From Paenibacillus sp. FSL R5-0766 (lineage in GTDB: Bacteria > Bacillota > Bacilli > Paenibacillales > Paenibacillaceae): a DNA stretch of 64,000 nt. This document shows, piece after piece, positions 54,168 to 63,896 of the stretch. Location of the stretch: positions 5,456,001 to 5,520,000 of the forward strand of contig NZ_CP150227.1 of assembly GCF_037971845.1 (NCBI RefSeq). Direction: 5' to 3'. The first letter of the stretch is position 1, and each line of letters opens with the position of its first letter. Under the pieces are notes generated by a model. It was not told where the DNA came from and did no database searches. It saw only the letters and a list, made by a program, of their open reading frames with translations. Position numbers and translations under genes: made by a program.

Positions 54168-54209
54168 AAAAAAAGAAACAACCGACATCCACTAAAGCTG
54201 AATGCCGGT
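54168..54209 (-). terminator. Terminator of the AraC regulator gene
   Basis: Minus strand ACCGGCATTCAGC ... GGATGTCGGT imperfect stem followed by TGTTTCTTTTTTT. Confidence 0.65.
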
Positions 54210-54233
54210 CTGAAATGACAAAGATATAAAAGG

Positions 54234-56639
54234 TTATTGTCCAAACCATTGATCGCGATACTGACTCGGGGTAACTCCCTCCTGTTTCTTGAAGATCCGA
54301 TTAAAATAACTGTGCTGATATCCCACAGCCGCCGACACATCATTGATTTTCATCGTTGTCTCCCGTAACAATTGCTTCGCCGCATCCATTCTCACACGTG
54401 TCAGATAATCAATAAAGTTGATGCCTGATACCTGTTTGAATGCCTTACTCAGTGCATAGGGTGTCATCTGCTCCTCGTCAGCACAGTTTTCCAGCGAAAT
54501 GTCGCTGCGGTAATGTGTATCGATGTACAACATCGTTCGTTCCACCACCAGCTTCAGCGGTTCCTGCGATCGTACCTCAACCTCTTGTATATAAGGTATG
54601 AATACCTCATTCATCATCCACTGCCTCATCTGTACAGGTTCACGAATACCGGATAGTTGCTCATACATGTTGTAACCACCAAACAGTTTATAAGGTGTGA
54701 CACCCGTTTGCAGCATCATGTGCTGAATACTGCCGAGCAATTGAAGCATCATTTGCTGAACTTGGAATTCGGTACTGCCCGTCCGCGTAATCTCACTCAT
54801 GAATTGTTCCAGCACACGTTCTGCTTCGGCTTGTTTGCCCAGCCTGACCGCCTGTAACAACTCCCGTTCCAATCCAAGCGGATAGGAAGTTGCTTCATTT
54901 CTGCGGAAACACGCCTCATCCTCCAGATCGAGAATCTGACTTCCTTCCTCCACACTGCGATAAGCCACGGCCTGTTCCATCTCGACAAATCGTCTGGGCA
55001 GTTCCTGAAGTGAAGCCGCCGGGCGACTGATCATCAAGGTAACCTTCATTTTGAGCGTACGTCCAATGACCTCCACTAGCTCCTGTCCCCATAACAGCGC
55101 CTGTGATTTCACAGGTTCGTCCTGGGGAGCAATCACAAGCATGGCGGAAGACAGGTCATGAAAATTCATGACACTGATCTGTCTAAAATAATTCTTTGCC
55201 ACTTCTTGAGTGATATTCACGGCTGCAAAGGTGACTAATCCCGTGTCCTGGCTCCCAAATCTGCCTTGCAGTTGCTCGTACCCTGTAAAATACATTTGCA
55301 CCAGCAAATACTGCTGGCCCTCCAGCTCAAATCCAAGATGACGCATGCGCTGCTGGAGATCCTGCTCGTTATAGGCATATAAATGCCCCTGTACAAGTTG
55401 TAAGACAAAACTGTCGCGCAGATGGGGAAGCTGCTCCTGCAACTGACGATGTGCCGTAACACTGCGGGAGGTCAGTTCGTTCCACTGTTGCTCCAGCAGC
55501 TCAAACTCATCCAGCTTGGCATCCGTTGGTGTTGTTTCGTTTCTGCCAGGCGTAAGCAGATGCAGCATCCGCGCTACAGGTGAATATATGCGGCGTGAAG
55601 CAAACCAGGATAACAATAATCCCAGGATGAGACTGCCTATACTCGCAATGACGATGATTTTGGACACCAGTTTGACTGGCGAAGTGACTGAGGTCAAAGG
55701 CGCTGCGGAGACGTAAGTCCAGTCTGAATCGATCCGACTCAATGAACCGTATGAGACAGAATAGGTCTGATCCTCATATCGGAACAGGAATGAGCGGCTG
55801 CCCGCATGCAGGGCTACTTCTTCTTTTAGCTGCTGCTCAAAAGCAGAAGTCTCTCCCGCCGTTCCCGGATTCCCGGTAACCAGTGTGTTTCCTTCCTGAT
55901 CCATGAGGAACGTTAACCCTTCGTCGTAAGGAGTAAGCGTTTTCAATAAACTAGCAACTTTCTCGTTATCCAGCGTGATGATCAGTGCACCAAACGGATT
56001 AATGCTCTCCCCCGGTATCTTATGTACTAGAACAAGTGCATTGCCTGCATCCGTATGCAGTGGACTATCGTTGGTCGAAGGTTCGGTATCTCTGTTGATG
56101 CCGGAAACCCAGTCTGTCCAGTACACGTGGTTCCCCATGGAAAGGTATCGATCATATGCTTGTACTTTGGCTTCATCGTTCAATTCGGTATAATCCCGAT
56201 TAAACAAGATTGGCTTCGGTTCCTGCAAATACAGCTGTGCTGACTTGATCAGTGGATGGGAACCTTGTAATACGTATAAGGTAGTCACAATCTCCTGCGT
56301 TTCATTGAAATAATATACAAAATCCAACGTTCGCAGTGCATTGCCAAACCTCGGTTCAAAAGCCCAATGGGATAAGTTCATCTCCAGATAAGCCAGCTGG
56401 TCATCCACATTACGTGCCCGGTTCTCAATCTGGTTCTGGTGCATCTGATTGAACTCGGTTTCCATCCGGCCAACAACCTGTTGATACATGATGATACCTG
56501 TGATTAGTCCGGGAATGCTGGCAATGAGCAAAATAAGCATGAGGCTGTTCCGATAAAATCGTCCTTTATGCCTTCCTGCCTTCAAATCGGATAACCGCTT
56601 GAATCTGCCAAATATTCGATCGCTCCTAATCGGTTCCAT
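54234..56639 (-). CDS. Membrane-bound AraC-family regulator (YesN-like, with Cache-type sensor)
   Basis: 801 residues. TM1 (about 33-53, LMLILLIASIPGLITGIIMY), a ~260-residue extracellular sensor region (WTDWVSG, FGALIITLDNEKVASLL, DCache-like), TM2 (about 325-347, IIVIASIGSLILGLLLSWFA), then a cytosolic linker and C-terminal AraC HTH pair (DISLENCADEEQMTPYALSKAFKQVSG; VSAAVGYQHSYFNRIFKKQEG). Same domain order as regulators next to CUT1 operons in Paenibacillus. Probably senses saccharide outside the cell and activates the downstream permease operon. Confidence 0.9.
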   Translation of the reverse strand: MEPIRSDRIFGRFKRLSDLKAGRHKGRFYRNSLMLILLIASIPGLITGIIMYQQVVGRMETEFNQMHQNQIENRARNVDDQLAYLEMNLSHWAFEPRFGNALRTLDFVYYFNETQEIVTTLYVLQGSHPLIKSAQLYLQEPKPILFNRDYTELNDEAKVQAYDRYLSMGNHVYWTDWVSGINRDTEPSTNDSPLHTDAGNALVLVHKIPGESINPFGALIITLDNEKVASLLKTLTPYDEGLTFLMDQEGNTLVTGNPGTAGETSAFEQQLKEEVALHAGSRSFLFRYEDQTYSVSYGSLSRIDSDWTYVSAAPLTSVTSPVKLVSKIIVIASIGSLILGLLLSWFASRRIYSPVARMLHLLTPGRNETTPTDAKLDEFELLEQQWNELTSRSVTAHRQLQEQLPHLRDSFVLQLVQGHLYAYNEQDLQQRMRHLGFELEGQQYLLVQMYFTGYEQLQGRFGSQDTGLVTFAAVNITQEVAKNYFRQISVMNFHDLSSAMLVIAPQDEPVKSQALLWGQELVEVIGRTLKMKVTLMISRPAASLQELPRRFVEMEQAVAYRSVEEGSQILDLEDEACFRRNEATSYPLGLERELLQAVRLGKQAEAERVLEQFMSEITRTGSTEFQVQQMMLQLLGSIQHMMLQTGVTPYKLFGGYNMYEQLSGIREPVQMRQWMMNEVFIPYIQEVEVRSQEPLKLVVERTMLYIDTHYRSDISLENCADEEQMTPYALSKAFKQVSGINFIDYLTRVRMDAAKQLLRETTMKINDVSAAVGYQHSYFNRIFKKQEGVTPSQYRDQWFGQ

Positions 56640-56854
56640 CGCTGCTCACCTGCCTGCTTGCATCGGGTCTGACTGTCATGGAAACTTCCTCAACTCCCCT
56701 GAGAATATATGGATGAAATCCTTTTCTTGTATTATACGCACAATCTTCTGGTGAATGAAACGATCTGTAACCGATCATTTTTTTAACCAATGTTTTATTA
56801 ACATGACAAAATGGATTACAATGAGATATAGCAAACATGAAGGAGGCCTTTTTA

Positions 56855-58210
56855 ATGAAAGAACAGACTTATTTTGAACAAAATAGAGAAAAACACCTGG
56901 CAGAACTGAATGAATGGTTGTCCATTCCAAGTATCTCTGCCATTTCAGAGCATAAAGAGGATATTAATCGTGCAGCACAATGGGCAGCAGATGCGCTCAC
57001 ACGTGCAGGTATGGAAAACGTAGAGGTCATTCAAACGGCTGGACATCCGATTGTCTATGCAGATCACCTGCATGCACCCGGCAAACCGACGGCTCTGATC
57101 TATGGACACTATGATGTACAACCTGTAGACCCCCTTAATCTGTGGGACACGCCTCCTTTCGAACCTACCGTTCGTGATGGCAAGCTGTATGCCCGTGGTG
57201 CAACGGACGACAAAGGACAGATTTTCCTACATATCAAGGCAGTTGAAGCCATTCTCGCCGAAAACAAAGAACTGCCAGTTAACATCAAGTTCTGCATTGA
57301 AGGCGAAGAGGAAATCTCCAGCCCGAACTTGCCCATCTATCTGAATGAACATACAGACAAGCTGCGTGCAGACATGATACTGATCTCGGATACTTCCCTG
57401 CTTGAAAAAGGAAAACCGGCAATCTCCACTGGCCTGCGCGGCCTATGTTCCATGCATGTGGATCTGAACACAGCCAATACCGACTTGCACTCCGGTTCAT
57501 TTGGCGGCGGAGTACCCAACGCACTGCACGCACTCGTATCCCTGCTCGCTTCGTTGCATGATGAGCAAGGTCGTGTGAGTGTAGATGGTTTCTACGACGG
57601 CGTACTGCCACTGTCTCCTGAGATGAGAGAAGAATTTGTAAAACAGGGCTTCAATGAAGAACAGCTTCGTCAAGACCTCGGGCTGGAGCAATTGTACGGC
57701 GAAGAAGGTTACTCGTTCGTGGAACGTGTTGGCGCTCGTCCAACATTGGAACTAAACGGCGTATGGGGTGGTTTCCAAGGCGAAGGCAGCAAAACGGTTA
57801 TTCCGAAGGAAGCTCATGCCAAAATTACATGCCGCCTCGTGGCGGATCAAAATCCACAACATGTATTGGATCGTATCGAAGCACATCTGCGCGCTAACGT
57901 TCAACCGGGTGCAACGTTGCATGTGAAACAGATCGAGAAAGCTTTTGCTTTCAACACTGATCCTTCCAATCCCATTCTGCAAAAAGCGGCAGATGCGTAT
58001 GAGCACGTGTATGGCGTTCGTGCCCTCTTTACCAAAGATGGCGGCTCCATTCCGATTGTTGAGAAGCTCTCCCGTGTACTCGAAATCCCTGCTGTTATGA
58101 TGGGCTTTGGTTTGCCGGATGAGAATCTGCATGCACCGAACGAGCACTTCAACCTGGAGAACTTTGATAAAGGGTTGTTGACGATTGTTCAATTTCTGAA
58201 GAGTTTGTAA
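56855..58210 (+). CDS. M20-family metallo-dipeptidase
   Basis: Cytosolic di-zinc peptidase. 451 residues from ATG 56855 (AAGGAGG 8 nt upstream). Metal and catalytic motifs: IYGHYDVQPVDP (His, catalytic Asp), RGATDDKGQ (bridging Asp), IEGEEEISSPNLP (catalytic Glu and ligand), ISDTSLL, and the late HAPNEHF (His). Lid/dimer domain in the middle with DLHSGSFGG. Resembles CNDP-like/ArgE-DapE-ACY1 dipeptidases. Divergent from the AraC gene; not obviously linked to the sugar cluster. Confidence 0.92.
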   Translation: MKEQTYFEQNREKHLAELNEWLSIPSISAISEHKEDINRAAQWAADALTRAGMENVEVIQTAGHPIVYADHLHAPGKPTALIYGHYDVQPVDPLNLWDTPPFEPTVRDGKLYARGATDDKGQIFLHIKAVEAILAENKELPVNIKFCIEGEEEISSPNLPIYLNEHTDKLRADMILISDTSLLEKGKPAISTGLRGLCSMHVDLNTANTDLHSGSFGGGVPNALHALVSLLASLHDEQGRVSVDGFYDGVLPLSPEMREEFVKQGFNEEQLRQDLGLEQLYGEEGYSFVERVGARPTLELNGVWGGFQGEGSKTVIPKEAHAKITCRLVADQNPQHVLDRIEAHLRANVQPGATLHVKQIEKAFAFNTDPSNPILQKAADAYEHVYGVRALFTKDGGSIPIVEKLSRVLEIPAVMMGFGLPDENLHAPNEHFNLENFDKGLLTIVQFLKSL

Positions 58211-58240
58211 TCATCGTGTTTAAAACCAGTTCATGAGAGC

Positions 58241-59010
58241 GTGCTGAGTGGACGTTACGGGGCCGAATCGTTCTTTAGATCGCTGTTATCCCCGTATTTC
58301 CTTGATTCCCTTTCTAAAGGGAGAAATCCGGGGATAAAGGCGAACGCTCCGCTTCTTCAGAATCGATTTCGTCCCCTCCACTACGTTGCAGCTTCTCGCA
58401 TGACTGATTTTAAGATTGAGCTAACTATTGAATGGTTAGTGTAATTAGGAGAACAAAAGGACGGCCTTCGGGTCGTTTTTTTGTTATTTATTTTATTTCT
58501 TTTTTTCTTTGTTTCTTTGTTTCTTTGGTGAAATTGTAGTTTTTTTGATGGTTGCTTTTTATGATGGAGACGATGGAGGCTTACTTTTAAAAAGGTTAGT
58601 GTATTAGTGATAACAACATGGTGACCTTATAGGCCGTTTCTTTGGATTTTGTCGCGATCGTTACGTTGGAGCCTTATCGCGGCTGCTTCGAAGGATTGGG
58701 TCTCACTTTGATGGGTTAGTGTGATAGATTACCTTAACGATGGGCTGCTGAACACTTTTTAGATTTTTTCGTTTTTTTCGTTTTTTTCTCGATAAGTTCG
58801 TTATCATTGTTCCTATGACTGATTTTATAGACGAGGTCTCGGTTTTAATGGTTTAGTGTATGGGAGATAACATACGCGACCTTATAGCCTTTTTTTGATT
58901 CGGTCTCCTTCACTAGGTTTCAGCTTTTACAGCGGTTGCTTTATTGTGACTGGTTTTAGACGACGGCTAACTTTTAAGGTTGTGATAGAGATAACTCAAG
59001 CCGTGGTCTT
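58241..59010 (+). repeat. Decayed tandem array with GGTTAGTGT core
   Basis: Degenerate units spaced about 120-160 nt, recognised by GGTTAGTGT or close variants at 58434, 58594, 58714, about 58850 and about 58977, each preceded by a CTAACTTTTAA/ATGACTGATTTTA-like segment and followed by GATAACA...GACCTTATAG. T homopolymers (TTTTTT-rich, 58500-58560, 58760-58790) intervene. No coding sequence is supported from 58211 to 59242. Confidence 0.65.
58461..58483 (+). terminator. Terminator after the dipeptidase gene
   Basis: ACGGCC-TTCG-GGTCGT (one G-T pair) followed by TTTTTTT. It lies 250 nt past the stop, within the first unit of the decayed repeat array. Confidence 0.75.
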
Positions 59011-59242
59011 CGGCTGTTTGGTTTAATCGATTGATATTTAGAATTTACCCTTATGGAGTATGTTGCGGATGCTGTAACGAAGATTGTTGATGACTACAGG
59101 GGTATTTGTGGATGGAGGATCTTTCGGGATTTCTGCGTTTTGACTTGCTTATGTTCAGCAACTTCGGCGCGGGGCTTTTGCCATGAGTGTTTACGTGCTG
59201 TTGCGCCCCGGCAAGCTAATCCAAAATGATGAGGTGAATGTT

Positions 59243-59818
59243 GTGTCTGCTTCTCATCTGACCAAAAATGCGCTGGCTCACTCGCTTAAATTACTGATGG
59301 AGCATACTCCACTGAACAAAATTACGGTCAAACATCTGGTGGAGAATTGCGGAGTGAACAGGCAAACCTTTTATTATCATTTTCAGGATATTTACGCGCT
59401 GCTTGGGTGGATCTATCAGACTGAAGCGGTGGAGAGTCTTACGGAGTACCGAAGCTACAGCACATGGACGGACGGATTCTATAAAATCTTTTGTTACATC
59501 GAGAACAACAAAACGTTCTGCTGTAACACGCTCAACTCGCTCGGGCGCACCCACTTGGATGTATACCTCTATGAAGTAACTCATGATCTGATCATGGGTG
59601 TTATTGATGAGCTGGCCTGTGGGATACAGGTCCGCGGTGAAGACAAAGAGTTTGTCGCCAACTTCTATACCCTGGCTTTTACTGGGCTGATCATTCAGTG
59701 GATGAGAGGCGACATGCAAGAACCGCCAAAACAGATTATTGAGAAGCTCAGCGAGCTGATCGAAGGCAATGTCCTGAGGGCACTGCACAAGTATGAGAAT
59801 AAGCTGCCATCTGATTAG
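59243..59818 (+). CDS. TetR-family transcriptional regulator (DhaS-like)
   Basis: 191 residues starting at GTG 59243, chosen because GAGGTG lies 6 nt upstream; the ATG at 59183 has no ribosome site. N-terminal HTH (LTKNALAHSLKLLMEHTPLNKITVKHLVENCGVNRQTFYYHF in segments) with the VNRQTFYYHFQDIYAL recognition motif, and a TetR_C_8-type ligand domain (SYSTWTDGFYKIFCYIENN). It precedes the oleate hydratase gene by 154 nt on the same strand and probably regulates it. Confidence 0.9.
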   Translation: MSASHLTKNALAHSLKLLMEHTPLNKITVKHLVENCGVNRQTFYYHFQDIYALLGWIYQTEAVESLTEYRSYSTWTDGFYKIFCYIENNKTFCCNTLNSLGRTHLDVYLYEVTHDLIMGVIDELACGIQVRGEDKEFVANFYTLAFTGLIIQWMRGDMQEPPKQIIEKLSELIEGNVLRALHKYENKLPSD

Positions 59819-59972
59819 GATGCGCGGCTATTTTCGTATGTGATCTAAGCCTATATTTTAGACATTTTTCCAAAAGTGACCAAAAATTGGACGCTCCCTT
59901 TCTTTTGATCATACCTTACGGAACCTGCAAGGTTTACATTAGGGATGTGATTACAGTAACTTTTGGAGGCGA

Positions 59973-61559
59973 ATGATCGTGAAGAAAGAACATGGTAATA
60001 AACAGGTCTATTTTGTAGGCGGCGGCATTGCATCTTTGGCGGGTGCAGCTTATCTGGTTAGAGATTGTGACTTTCCCGGAGAACATATTCACATTATCGA
60101 AGAAATGCCGATTCTCGGCGGCAGCAATGACGGTGCTGGTAATCCCGATCAAGGATATATCATCCGCGGCGGACGGATGCTCAATGACGAGGCCTATGAG
60201 AATCTCTGGGAGTTGCTGGCTTCCATCCCTTCCATCGACCGTCCGGGCATATCTGTCCGACAGGAAATTACCGAATTTGACGATGCCAATCCCACACATT
60301 CCAATGCGCGGCTCATTAACCGTGAAGGCAAGGTCGAAGATGTGCTCTCCATGGGTTTTGATATGGCCGATCGTCTGGCGATGGGCAAACTGATTATTAC
60401 TCCTGAAGACACGCTGGGGAAATTGCGAATTAACGACTGGTTTGGCCCTCATTTTTTCAAAACAAACTTCTGGTATATGTGGGCGACGACCTTCGCCTTC
60501 CAACCTTGGCATAGCGCCGTGGAATTCAAAAGATACATGCTTCGCTTTTTTCACGAATTCCCAAGAATTCAGACGCTGGAAGGTGTCACCCGCACACCGT
60601 TCAACCAATATGACTCGATTATCCTGCCATTGCATAACTACCTGGAGCCGTTTGGCGTTGATTTCACGCTGAAATGTACGGTTACCGATCTGGATTTCAA
60701 AGACGGCGACGGCATTACGGTAAGTCGGATGCATGTGCTCAGGGGAGGTGAAGAGGAAGTCATTGACATCCTCGAAGGTGATCTCGTCATTGTCACAAAC
60801 GGTTCGATGACCGAAGGAGCCGATATCGGCTCCATGACCTCCGCACCAAAATTGAACGGCAAGGGCAGCTCATGGAAGCTGTGGGAGAACATTGCCGCCA
60901 AGAAACCGATGCTGGGCAACCCTTCTTCTTTTAATGATCATGTGGATGAGTCCAAATGGGAATCGTTTACGGTCACCTTCCAGGATTCGGTCTTCTTTGA
61001 TCTGATGGAGAAATTCACACGCAACCGGGCAGGTACCGGTGCTCTGGTTACTTTCAAGGATTCCAGCTGGTTCATGTCTGTCGTTCTCGCCTTCCAGCCG
61101 CACTTCCGCGGTCAGCCGGAGCATGTCAACGTATTCTGGGGATACGGATTATCCCCGGATAACGTGGGCGATTACGTGAAGAAAAGAATGTGCGACTGTA
61201 CCGGGGAAGAGATTATGCAGGAGTTGATCGGCCATCTTCATTTCCAGGAACATCAAGAGGACATCATGGCTACCGCCAACTGCATTCCATGCATGATGCC
61301 ATACATTACAGCGCAATTCATGCCTAGACTAAACAGCGACAGACCGAAGGTTGTACCTGAAGGCTCCACCAATCTGGCCTTCATCAGTCAGTTCTGCGAT
61401 ATTCCCGATGACGTGGTATTCACGGAAGAATATTCAGTCCGGGCAGCACGGATCGCCGTCTACACTCTTCTCGGAGAGAACCGGCCAATTGAGCCGATCA
61501 ACAAGTATCAGTATGATGTTCGGACGCTGTTCAGTAGTTTTGTGACTTCGTTTAGATGA
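59973..61559 (+). CDS. ohyA: Oleate hydratase (FAD-dependent fatty-acid double-bond hydratase)
   Basis: Adds water to cis-9 double bonds of oleate or palmitoleate, detoxifying unsaturated fatty acids. 528 residues of the OhyA/MCRA family: FAD motif VYFVGGGIASLAGAAYLVRD, IIEEMPILGGSNDGAGN, GGRMLNDEAYENLW, INDWFGPHFFKTNFWYMWATTFAFQ in segments, LDFKDGDGITV, VIVTNGSMTEGADIGSM, and C-terminal DVVFTEEYSVRAARIAVYTLLG. GGAGG lies only 3 nt before ATG 59973 but 9 nt before GTG 59979, so true translation may start two codons later. Likely controlled by the upstream TetR protein. Confidence 0.93.
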   Translation: MIVKKEHGNKQVYFVGGGIASLAGAAYLVRDCDFPGEHIHIIEEMPILGGSNDGAGNPDQGYIIRGGRMLNDEAYENLWELLASIPSIDRPGISVRQEITEFDDANPTHSNARLINREGKVEDVLSMGFDMADRLAMGKLIITPEDTLGKLRINDWFGPHFFKTNFWYMWATTFAFQPWHSAVEFKRYMLRFFHEFPRIQTLEGVTRTPFNQYDSIILPLHNYLEPFGVDFTLKCTVTDLDFKDGDGITVSRMHVLRGGEEEVIDILEGDLVIVTNGSMTEGADIGSMTSAPKLNGKGSSWKLWENIAAKKPMLGNPSSFNDHVDESKWESFTVTFQDSVFFDLMEKFTRNRAGTGALVTFKDSSWFMSVVLAFQPHFRGQPEHVNVFWGYGLSPDNVGDYVKKRMCDCTGEEIMQELIGHLHFQEHQEDIMATANCIPCMMPYITAQFMPRLNSDRPKVVPEGSTNLAFISQFCDIPDDVVFTEEYSVRAARIAVYTLLGENRPIEPINKYQYDVRTLFSSFVTSFR

Positions 61560-61830
61560 CTGCTTTTAATGACGATTCAGACATAAGATGAATGAAGGAA
61601 TGTTGGATGGATCTGTGGATGCGGATAGATCTTTGGAGATATCTGTAGGATTCGGTGAGTAACTTTGTGATCTTTTAGGAAGCTTTGTTATCATAATTCT
61701 ATTGATTGTGCCAAACTAGTAAGATAAGAGTTAATACATGAGTGAGCTTCAGAAGCTTGCATTCCCGTCGAACGAGTCAATGAGTGAATATCGTTGTTGC
61801 TGAACTGAAGAGTCGTTGTATAAAGAAAAT

Positions 61831-61868
61831 AGAGAGAGTTCCGTCAGCTATGACAGGACCCTCTCTTT
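61831..61868 (+). terminator. Terminator-like hairpin downstream of ohyA
   Basis: AGAGAGAGTTCCGTCA-GCTA-TGACAGGACCCTCTCT with two mismatches, then TTTCGTTT. About 270 nt after the stop. Confidence 0.65.
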
Positions 61869-61975
61869 CGTTTACTCGTTTACTATCTAAGCCTGACATA
61901 TAGCTTTCATCGAGATTGCCAACTGTCGTCTAAAGAACCTCACAAGCCTTATTTCTCGAAATTTCGCAGGTTTGA

Positions 61976-62126
61976 TAATCTAACGAATCGTAGACACTTT
62001 ATTTGTGCTGTAAGCATGTTTAAGTACCGAAATATCGCTAAATTGCATTAAATAGCGTGGCTGAGTTTCGTTACATTTTGTATGACAGCAAAATCATTGG
62101 AATAAGGCTTCACAGATTCGTTAGCG
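61976..62126. repeat. Dispersed TTCGTTAG-module repeat, copy 2
   Basis: TCTAACGAATCGTAGACACTTTATTTGTGC in two parts at 61979-62008, GCTGAG-TTTCGTTA near 62060-62073, then GATTCGTTAGCGC near 62115. Same order and similar spacing as the copy at 14580-14795. The gap 61560-62139 has no supported gene. Confidence 0.75.
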
Positions 62127-62139
62127 CTACTCACGCCAC

Positions 62140-62511
62140 TTATGTGCGGAATGTTGTGAACTTCAGCATGTGCACAAGCTTGGATAAATGTGCGATCTCC
62201 TGCTGGACTCCAGCGGTGTCCGTACCTGCCATTGCCTGATTTGCTCGCAGCGTTCTACGTGTGTTCAGCATACCTTCAATCAGTTTCATGACCGTGTTGC
62301 GTCCACGATGATCGACAATCATATACTTTTTGCGTGCATCCAGCTCTACCCATACGATGTTGCTGAATGATGTGAACAGATGCCTGCGGTACAGCTCCAT
62401 ATCGGTCTCATTGTAATGCTCGCCATAAAAGGCATAATATCCGTGTATGTGCAACTTCTCCGCCAGCACTGTGATGAACGGATCATGTTCGAGCATAGCG
62501 TTACGTTCCAT
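62140..62511 (-). CDS. Hypothetical protein, 123 aa
   Basis: Unrecognised soluble protein (MERNAMLEHDPFITVLAEKL). Predicted alpha-beta first half (HGYYAFYGEHYNETDMELY, NIVWVELDARKKYMIVDHRG) and a helical C-terminus (VMKLIEGMLNTRRTLRA ... EIAHLSKLVHMLKF). GGAGG 8 nt before ATG 62511. It stands alone between the repeat and nagA on the same strand as nagA. Confidence 0.6.
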   Translation of the reverse strand: MERNAMLEHDPFITVLAEKLHIHGYYAFYGEHYNETDMELYRRHLFTSFSNIVWVELDARKKYMIVDHRGRNTVMKLIEGMLNTRRTLRANQAMAGTDTAGVQQEIAHLSKLVHMLKFTTFRT

Positions 62512-62675
62512 GTTTCACGCCTCCGTTATGCGTGATCCGCAGATCCCGTCTTTTTGAGATCTATTTTAACATATTGCGCAAGGTGTTGCCTCTACACAGA
62601 TAAAAGCCAAGTTTTAACTCCGAAGACTGATGTATCACAAATGAGAGTTATTAGCAAAATACTAATTTTCTAAAT

Positions 62676-63896
62676 CTAATATGACTCGCCGATCCGTCTG
62701 CCCTTCACCCACACACCCTCAATATCCAGCTCCGCATTCAGCAAAACGATATCTGCCTGTTTTCCTTGAGCCAGGGAACCTGTCCGATGATCAATACCCA
62801 GCAGGCGAGCCGGGGTCAGACTTGCTGCTCTTGATGCAGCGTTCAGACTCAAGCCCACTTCCTGTATCAGGTAACGGAAACCGCGAATCATTGTCAGCGT
62901 GCTTCCGGCCAGTGCGCCGCCGTCCTTCAGTCTGGCCTCGCCATGCTTCACGATTACGGGCAGGTCACCGATCTTGTATTCCCCGTCATCCAATCCCGCA
63001 GCAGACATGGCATCTGTGATCAACACGAGTTGATCGTTATGTTGCTTCAGCTGAGCGAGGATTGATATCGCCGCAGGATGTACGTGAATACCATCAGCAA
63101 TCACCTCGGCACTGATACGTGGATCACTCAGCACGGCTCCGGCAGCTCCCGGTAGCCGGTGATGCAGCGGTGTCATGGCATTGAACGTATGAACGGCATG
63201 ATGAAGTCCTGCTTCCACTGCCCGTTCCACCTCTTCATAGGTCGCATCGGTATGGCCGAGTGCCGCTGTAATCCGCTGTTCTCGCAGCCACGAAATGGCT
63301 TCCAGTGCGCCTTCACGTTCCGGTGCCAGTGTAACTTGACGGATCAGGCCGGGATATTGCTTTTCCCATGCTTCGAGCCAAGATACATCAGGCAGAATGA
63401 TATGTTCCGGATTTTGCGCACCAGGCCATTTTGGACTGAAAAACGGGCCTTCCAGGTGCACACCCTCAAGCTGTGCATATGGCATTTCACTCGAACGATA
63501 GCGGTCCACTTCAGCAAGTACGTTATCCAGTCGCTCTTTTGGAGCCGTCATCGAAGTCGCAAGCATCGCTGTTGTCCCCTGCGTACTATGGAAAGAAGTG
63601 ATCTTGTCCAACACCTCCGGGCTTGCGTCCATAAAGTCTTCTCCGTTCCCACCATGCACATGGATATCAATAAATCCAGGCACAATGAGGCCGCGTTCCG
63701 GTACAGACAGCGGCAAAGCCTCTCGCCGAATCTGTTCAGGAAGACTTTCCGGTATTCCAGCATAGAGGATTTTCCCATCCCTCCAAGCTAATACACCGTC
63801 TTCCAACATCTCATTTGAAAGGAGCAGCTTGCCCCGAAGAAGAGAAATATTTTCATCACGCTGGCTCCCAGGTTCATGGCTATTCTCCTCGGTCAT
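62676..63896 (-). CDS. nagA: N-acetylglucosamine-6-phosphate deacetylase
   Basis: Deacetylates GlcNAc-6-P to GlcN-6-P in amino-sugar catabolism. 406 residues from Met 63896, whose ATGA overlaps the nagB stop (63893-63895), with GGGAGG upstream. Amidohydrolase-fold motifs: PGFIDIHVHGGNGEDFMD, GVHLEGPFFSPKWPGAQ (metal Glu), LGHTDATYEE (His), LHHAVHTFNAMTPLHHR (His), VLITDAMSAAGLDDG (catalytic Asp). Operon with nagB, the product of which acts on the next step. Confidence 0.95.
   Translation of the reverse strand: MTEENSHEPGSQRDENISLLRGKLLLSNEMLEDGVLAWRDGKILYAGIPESLPEQIRREALPLSVPERGLIVPGFIDIHVHGGNGEDFMDASPEVLDKITSFHSTQGTTAMLATSMTAPKERLDNVLAEVDRYRSSEMPYAQLEGVHLEGPFFSPKWPGAQNPEHIILPDVSWLEAWEKQYPGLIRQVTLAPEREGALEAISWLREQRITAALGHTDATYEEVERAVEAGLHHAVHTFNAMTPLHHRLPGAAGAVLSDPRISAEVIADGIHVHPAAISILAQLKQHNDQLVLITDAMSAAGLDDGEYKIGDLPVIVKHGEARLKDGGALAGSTLTMIRGFRYLIQEVGLSLNAASRAASLTPARLLGIDHRTGSLAQGKQADIVLLNAELDIEGVWVKGRRIGESY

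Noticed and set aside
58241..59010. CRISPR-like array
   Set aside because: Spacing is irregular, the repeated words are short and degenerate, and no cas genes are present.
59934..60734. 266-codon minus-strand ORF
   Set aside because: Antisense shadow of the oleate hydratase gene.
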